Part shown: piece by piece, positions 63,469 through 64,000 of the stretch
Position numbering within the stretch: the first letter of the stretch is position 1
How the letters are laid out: each line of letters opens with the position of its first letter
Assembly (NCBI GenBank): GCA_947497985.1
Contig: CANMIX010000017.1
Span: forward strand, 1 to 64,000
DNA length: 64,000 nt
Reading direction: 5' to 3'
Source: an uncultured Paracoccaceae bacterium
GTDB taxonomy: Bacteria > Pseudomonadota > Alphaproteobacteria > Rhodobacterales > Rhodobacteraceae
Translations under genes and position numbers: made by a program
Notes under the pieces: generated by a model
What the model was told of the DNA's origin: nothing
Database searches by the model: none
Seen by the model: only the letters and a program-made list of their open reading frames with translations

Positions 63469-64000
63469 TCACCGAAGCAGCCAACGCTCCAGCCCGCCTG
63501 TCAACGGTTTGAGGCGCAGCCAACGGGGATCCGTGGGCTGATCCGCACGCAAGGTCAGCTTGCCCAACAGGCCGACCATAGCCCATTCCGGGCGTTGGCT
63601 GCGGGGAGTATAGGCCTTGTTAGGGTCGAAATCCGGAGCGATTTCACCGGTGCGCTGGCCAAAGGCATCGCGGATGTATTTCCCGTGCCATTCTCCAAGA
63701 TCCGCATCCCCCAGCAGGGTGGGGGCGGCTGAAACCACACCGATCGGGGTCTCACCGGGCTGGGCTGGGCGGATTTCCTCCCCTTCTAGCACCACCGAGA
63801 TCCCGCGCCGATCCTCATCGCGGGGATTGCCATCGGCCCATTCAAAGAACTCCGCATAATCTGCACCACCTGATTGCCAGCTGCCGGCCGCCATGCCGTC
63901 GCCTGCCGCCGTCAGGCGGAACTGGGCGCTGCCTGCGGCCTCAGCCAGCAGCAGATCGCCGGTGTTGGTGGGCTGCGTGAGGCGCAAACGGGGGCCCGCC
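63469..64000 (-). CDS. Phage/GTA tail-type protein with Peptidase_G2-like autoproteolysis domain (C-terminal fragment)
   Basis: The frame is open to the right edge of the window, so only the last 176 residues are seen and the start is outside. It contains GADYAEFFEWADGNPRDEDRRGISVVL, PIGVVSAAPTLLGDADLGEWHGKY and FDPNKAYTPRSQRPEWAMVGLLGKL (shown in parts), the pattern of the Peptidase_G2/IMC autoproteolytic domain found at the C-terminus of tail-fibre and tail-spike proteins. The residues GADYAE and GEWHGKY are probably the active region. It ends WLLR. With the spike module at 22.7-25.8 kb it is the second virion-type gene on this polysaccharide replicon. Confidence 0.75.
   Translation of the reverse strand, partial: AGPRLRLTQPTNTGDLLLAEAAGSAQFRLTAAGDGMAAGSWQSGGADYAEFFEWADGNPRDEDRRGISVVLEGEEIRPAQPGETPIGVVSAAPTLLGDADLGEWHGKYIRDAFGQRTGEIAPDFDPNKAYTPRSQRPEWAMVGLLGKLTLRADQPTDPRWLRLKPLTGGLERWLLR

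Noticed and set aside
63988-64000. Circular join of the window end to the window start
   Set aside because: The right-edge gene reads leftward and the left-edge gene reads rightward in unrelated proteins, so the ends cannot be shown to meet; sequence outside the window is needed.

Overview
The window looks like most of a 60-70 kb extrachromosomal replicon of a marine Rhodobacteraceae (Roseobacter group) bacterium. Its GC content is high. It carries a RepA-type replication initiator divergent from a parAB pair, an exosortase of the VPLPA-CTERM type, and virion-spike genes of the gene-transfer-agent (GTA) family. Almost every other gene makes, modifies, polymerises or exports a surface polysaccharide. 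From established knowledge, RepA-I type plasmids with a rhamnose operon (the 65 kb plasmid of Phaeobacter inhibens is the best known) are the 'biofilm plasmids' of roseobacters. This window fits that class; the species cannot be told from the sequence.

Layout. 1-9.5 kb: glycosyltransferases, an acyltransferase-like membrane protein, a Wzx-type flippase, a sulfotransferase, an O-antigen-ligase/Wzy-like polymerase and a secreted beta-helix protein. 9.7-20.6 kb: an exosortase-linked EPS export locus (Wza-like protein, outer-membrane barrel, exosortase-EpsI fusion, one VPLPA-CTERM target, TPR lipoprotein, ExeA-like ATPase, Wzz-like chain-length protein, BY-kinase). 20.7-22.5 kb: a PssD/PssE (Alg14/Alg13-like) split glycosyltransferase and a rhomboid protease. 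22.7-25.8 kb: an orphan GTA-like spike module ending in a protein with two SGNH-hydrolase domains. 25.8-31.2 kb: PPP-family phosphatase, UDP-glucose dehydrogenase, phosphohexomutase, and KdsD/KdsB for Kdo. 31.3-32.2 kb: a small HTH regulator and membrane-protein pair. 32.2-37.5 kb: a yjbE/F/H-type secretion locus and a CapD/WbpM-like dehydratase. 37.9-41.9 kb: sugar transferase, epimerase, Wza/KpsD-like lipoprotein and a GT4. 41.9-46.4 kb: the rmlC-rmlB-rmlD-rmlA dTDP-rhamnose operon with two inserted genes. 46.8-47.5 kb: a second undecaprenyl-phosphate sugar transferase. 48.3-52.6 kb: repA, a candidate origin (DnaA box, GGGG-headed iteron-like repeats, AT-rich stretch), parA, parB and a perfect parS-like palindrome. 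52.7-63.4 kb: an ABC-transporter capsule locus (KpsM, KpsE, KpsT) with GT2/GT4 enzymes, a sulfotransferase, a sulfotransferase-alpha/beta-hydrolase fusion and UDP-galactopyranose mutase. 63.5-64.0 kb: the end of a phage/GTA tail protein with a Peptidase_G2-like domain.

Working together: the sugar-nucleotide genes (rmlABCD, ugd, glf, capD-like, kdsD/kdsB, phosphohexomutase) would supply dTDP-rhamnose, UDP-glucuronate, UDP-galactofuranose, an amino-deoxy sugar precursor and CMP-Kdo. Three kinds of export machinery (Wzx/Wzy/Wza with exosortase, Yjb-type, and Kps-type ABC) could deliver distinct polymers. Sulfotransferases and acyl-modifying enzymes would decorate them. The least expected items are the GTA-type spike genes inside a polysaccharide replicon and the sulfotransferase-hydrolase fusion. 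All function calls rest on reading motifs and family resemblance by eye; no database search or alignment was run.
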